DNA from: a virus
Reading direction: 5' to 3' (one strand)
IMG/VR virus record: IMGVR_UViG_3300035670_008791
Coordinates: 1-42,928 of that record
Length of the DNA stretch: 42,928 bases
The notes beneath the pieces were generated by a model. It ran no database searches and was not told where the DNA came from. It worked only from the letters and a program-made list of their open reading frames with translations. Position numbers and translations under genes: made by a program. Of the stretch, positions 42,401-42,928 are shown piece by piece; the first letter of the stretch is position 1; each line of letters begins with the position of its first letter.

Positions 42401-42928
42401 GGGATTTCCTGCATTATCTACAAAATCTGAAACTGAATAAGCAATACTTTGTGATGGATCTTTCTCGTCTATTTTTACAAGAGGATATAAATCGTTATCT
42501 ATTCCTATCCATTTAACATCATTACGATCTATTTTTATACAATTAGTTTTAATCCCAATTCCCGGAATCGGACTATTTGTAGAATCATAAGTGTAATAGT
42601 TTAATCCGTCAAATTTTATCACATCTTCTCCTGTTACCCAAATTTCTCCATCACCATCCCATGCTATTCCAGTAGGAGTAAATGTTATAGGTGAATATGT
42701 AGGTACTTTATAAAAATTAGAATTTATATTTTTAGGACCTGGATTAGTACTTAATTCTGGCGAAATATAATTAGTATTAGGATAAAAATTATTTGGTAGA
42801 GTTGAGTAGTTTCTAGGCACATAATCAAATCTAGATATATTAGGATCTGCTGAATCTTTTAATTGATCTGCTGCCTCATAAATTCCTAAATAACTGTTAG
42901 CAGGTGAACTGGTCTCAGTAAATACCAT
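39491..42928 (-). CDS. Beta-propeller / PKD-like virion protein, at the right edge
   Basis: 1,145 residues. The last three window bases encode a Met, but whether this is the true start cannot be seen. The N-terminal third has Reg_prop-type propeller repeats (GEIWVTGEDVIKF, DVKWIGIDNDLY, HKWIGTDQGLVYWD), the middle SBBP-type repeats (DNIYVVGDNN, ENIYICGAFEGTL, EYIYLTGSFQ, ENVYITGSYT), and the C-terminus a PKD-like Ig domain (FIWTFTNPGFFNLSCELQDA). These repeat types are more usual in Bacteroidota surface and signalling proteins than in phage. A large adhesion fibre or receptor-binding role is likely. It converges on phoH. Confidence 0.75.
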   Translation of the reverse strand: MVFTETSSPANSYLGIYEAADQLKDSADPNISRFDYVPRNYSTLPNNFYPNTNYISPELSTNPGPKNINSNFYKVPTYSPITFTPTGIAWDGDGEIWVTGEDVIKFDGLNYYTYDSTNSPIPGIGIKTNCIKIDRNDVKWIGIDNDLYPLVKIDEKDPSQSIAYSVSDFVDNAGNPVCPINNSSINVIEINPQTGDIFAAFVSNTSPSYDGLLFYDSYSKSWVLYTTFNSEIPSDEIRDLRLEYYGLNKWYLWIATDNGLSRFNGVSFKNYDTTNSGLPSNDLYSIELDKLNHKWIGTDQGLVYWDHLRWAVWNNGTNPELSIGRFTNIVETGNANIWFVLDAPASPGDNELWFFDGYFFTKVLYRNDGTSLIRPCPNFYGKSALSAPWKTIKNGETTFPRNLITVTDLGEICKIDYVIPHVHATSKFAGINGWDFIYHDTSNPLPAIQYIYNGGIGYSTLQFNLIVGPYGDNITLNSDSTRPLMPHVDKHSWYKPIWQRYPIDYLKDQFPSLNLDDVFLYAPLRDILEGKATKEEYWRNSQIERIAQKKSRDLFDNFEWVITLGNSTPDQGVKVTVDKEGDVIAIGDFNGTIFMGEVNNIGTQDIYLTTPEQGIYIAKYNKVGVIQWARSINSTLIQGPIYARSVITDANDNIYVVGDNNLTGFIQISKYNSAGVNLNNIVIPVSPNQLLSDIKVDKYENIYICGAFEGTLNLGTYTLSSIGQESGFYAKMDSTLNFVWAKQLSTTNFSKCYELAVLKEEYIYLTGSFQTQIDFGNLILNGIGNPDLFVSKLDSGTGDCLWAESLADDATTIFSNSSICIDPKGHVLLTGSYQGTISLENKKITSFPGVNDIFVIKLLSTGKLIWMKMCGGQSGDEAFDIESDSEENVYITGSYTSPAYFSPEEINSRGGTDIYLTKFNKDGTLVDIVTAGGINNDSGADLVLDKEENIYITGYFEGQADFSPYFVTSPPGTSADAFLGKIPKQRFHSGYKIGAVQSWLGSHSWSWREERFYEKEFEIPLATTVFVNPVDSLIPGKKNHVWILTDTDTGEEIVRIRKSPYFIWTFTNPGFFNLSCELQDANGNKYSVEHKGKIRVIDHKEAFAGDLKPEVVNPDDYLIRSIYENRKSLGFPPFSPFDIEMEPNN

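Overview
The window is a dense, AT-rich, almost intergenic-free stretch of a large T4-like (myovirus-type) phage genome. The T4 relationship rests on a recombination/replication block holding UvsW, UvsY, a gp61-type primase and a gp32-type single-strand binding protein, next to a long run of virion genes. A Bacteroidota host is likely but inferred: most genes lack a Shine-Dalgarno box and start after A-rich leaders, and there is a Bacteroidota-type histone H1 (Hc1) gene, a DUF4494-like gene and a Bacteroidota-style membrane/coiled-coil protein. Nearly everything is on the minus strand, so transcription runs right to left; only a GIY-YIG endonuclease (19282-19902) and PhoH (38823-39494) are on plus. 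I saw no tRNA, rRNA or CRISPR array.

Layout. 1-800: an MBD4-like DNA glycosylase and a small heat-shock protein. 855-11054: a block of small unknown genes around a MoxR AAA+ ATPase, a VWA protein, an HExxH metallopeptidase-like protein and a ligase-like/nucleotidyltransferase fusion. Nine of these proteins begin with a variant of one short peptide ([FY]-x-[DE]-F-[ILV]-N-E-[SGD] or close to it) that looks like the T4 capsid-targeting leader and its gp21 cleavage site. The block may therefore encode proteins packed inside the head. 11108-14572: the uvsW helicase gene is broken inside its DECH box by a split intein, with a separate nuclease gene between the halves (a 'fractured gene'), and a GIY-YIG endonuclease gene abuts it. 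14610-18712: UvsY, primase, gp32, a third mobile endonuclease and a RuvC-like resolvase. 18690-19902: a tail-tube-like protein and a fourth endonuclease. 19903-38715: virion genes, including a collagen-repeat fibre and a 1,871-residue protein, with a candidate spanin among them. 38823-42928: PhoH and a beta-propeller/PKD-like protein reaching the right edge.

Regulation. A recurring motif, GGATATATAA or a close variant, lies 10-21 bases (once 42) upstream of many starts and resembles the T4 late -10 element TATAAATA. Two hairpin terminators are visible; one carries this motif in its loop. Many neighbouring genes overlap by ATGA or TAATG, which implies translational coupling.

The two most notable systems are the fractured, split-intein uvsW locus and the leader-tagged, possibly head-packaged MoxR/VWA/metallopeptidase island.
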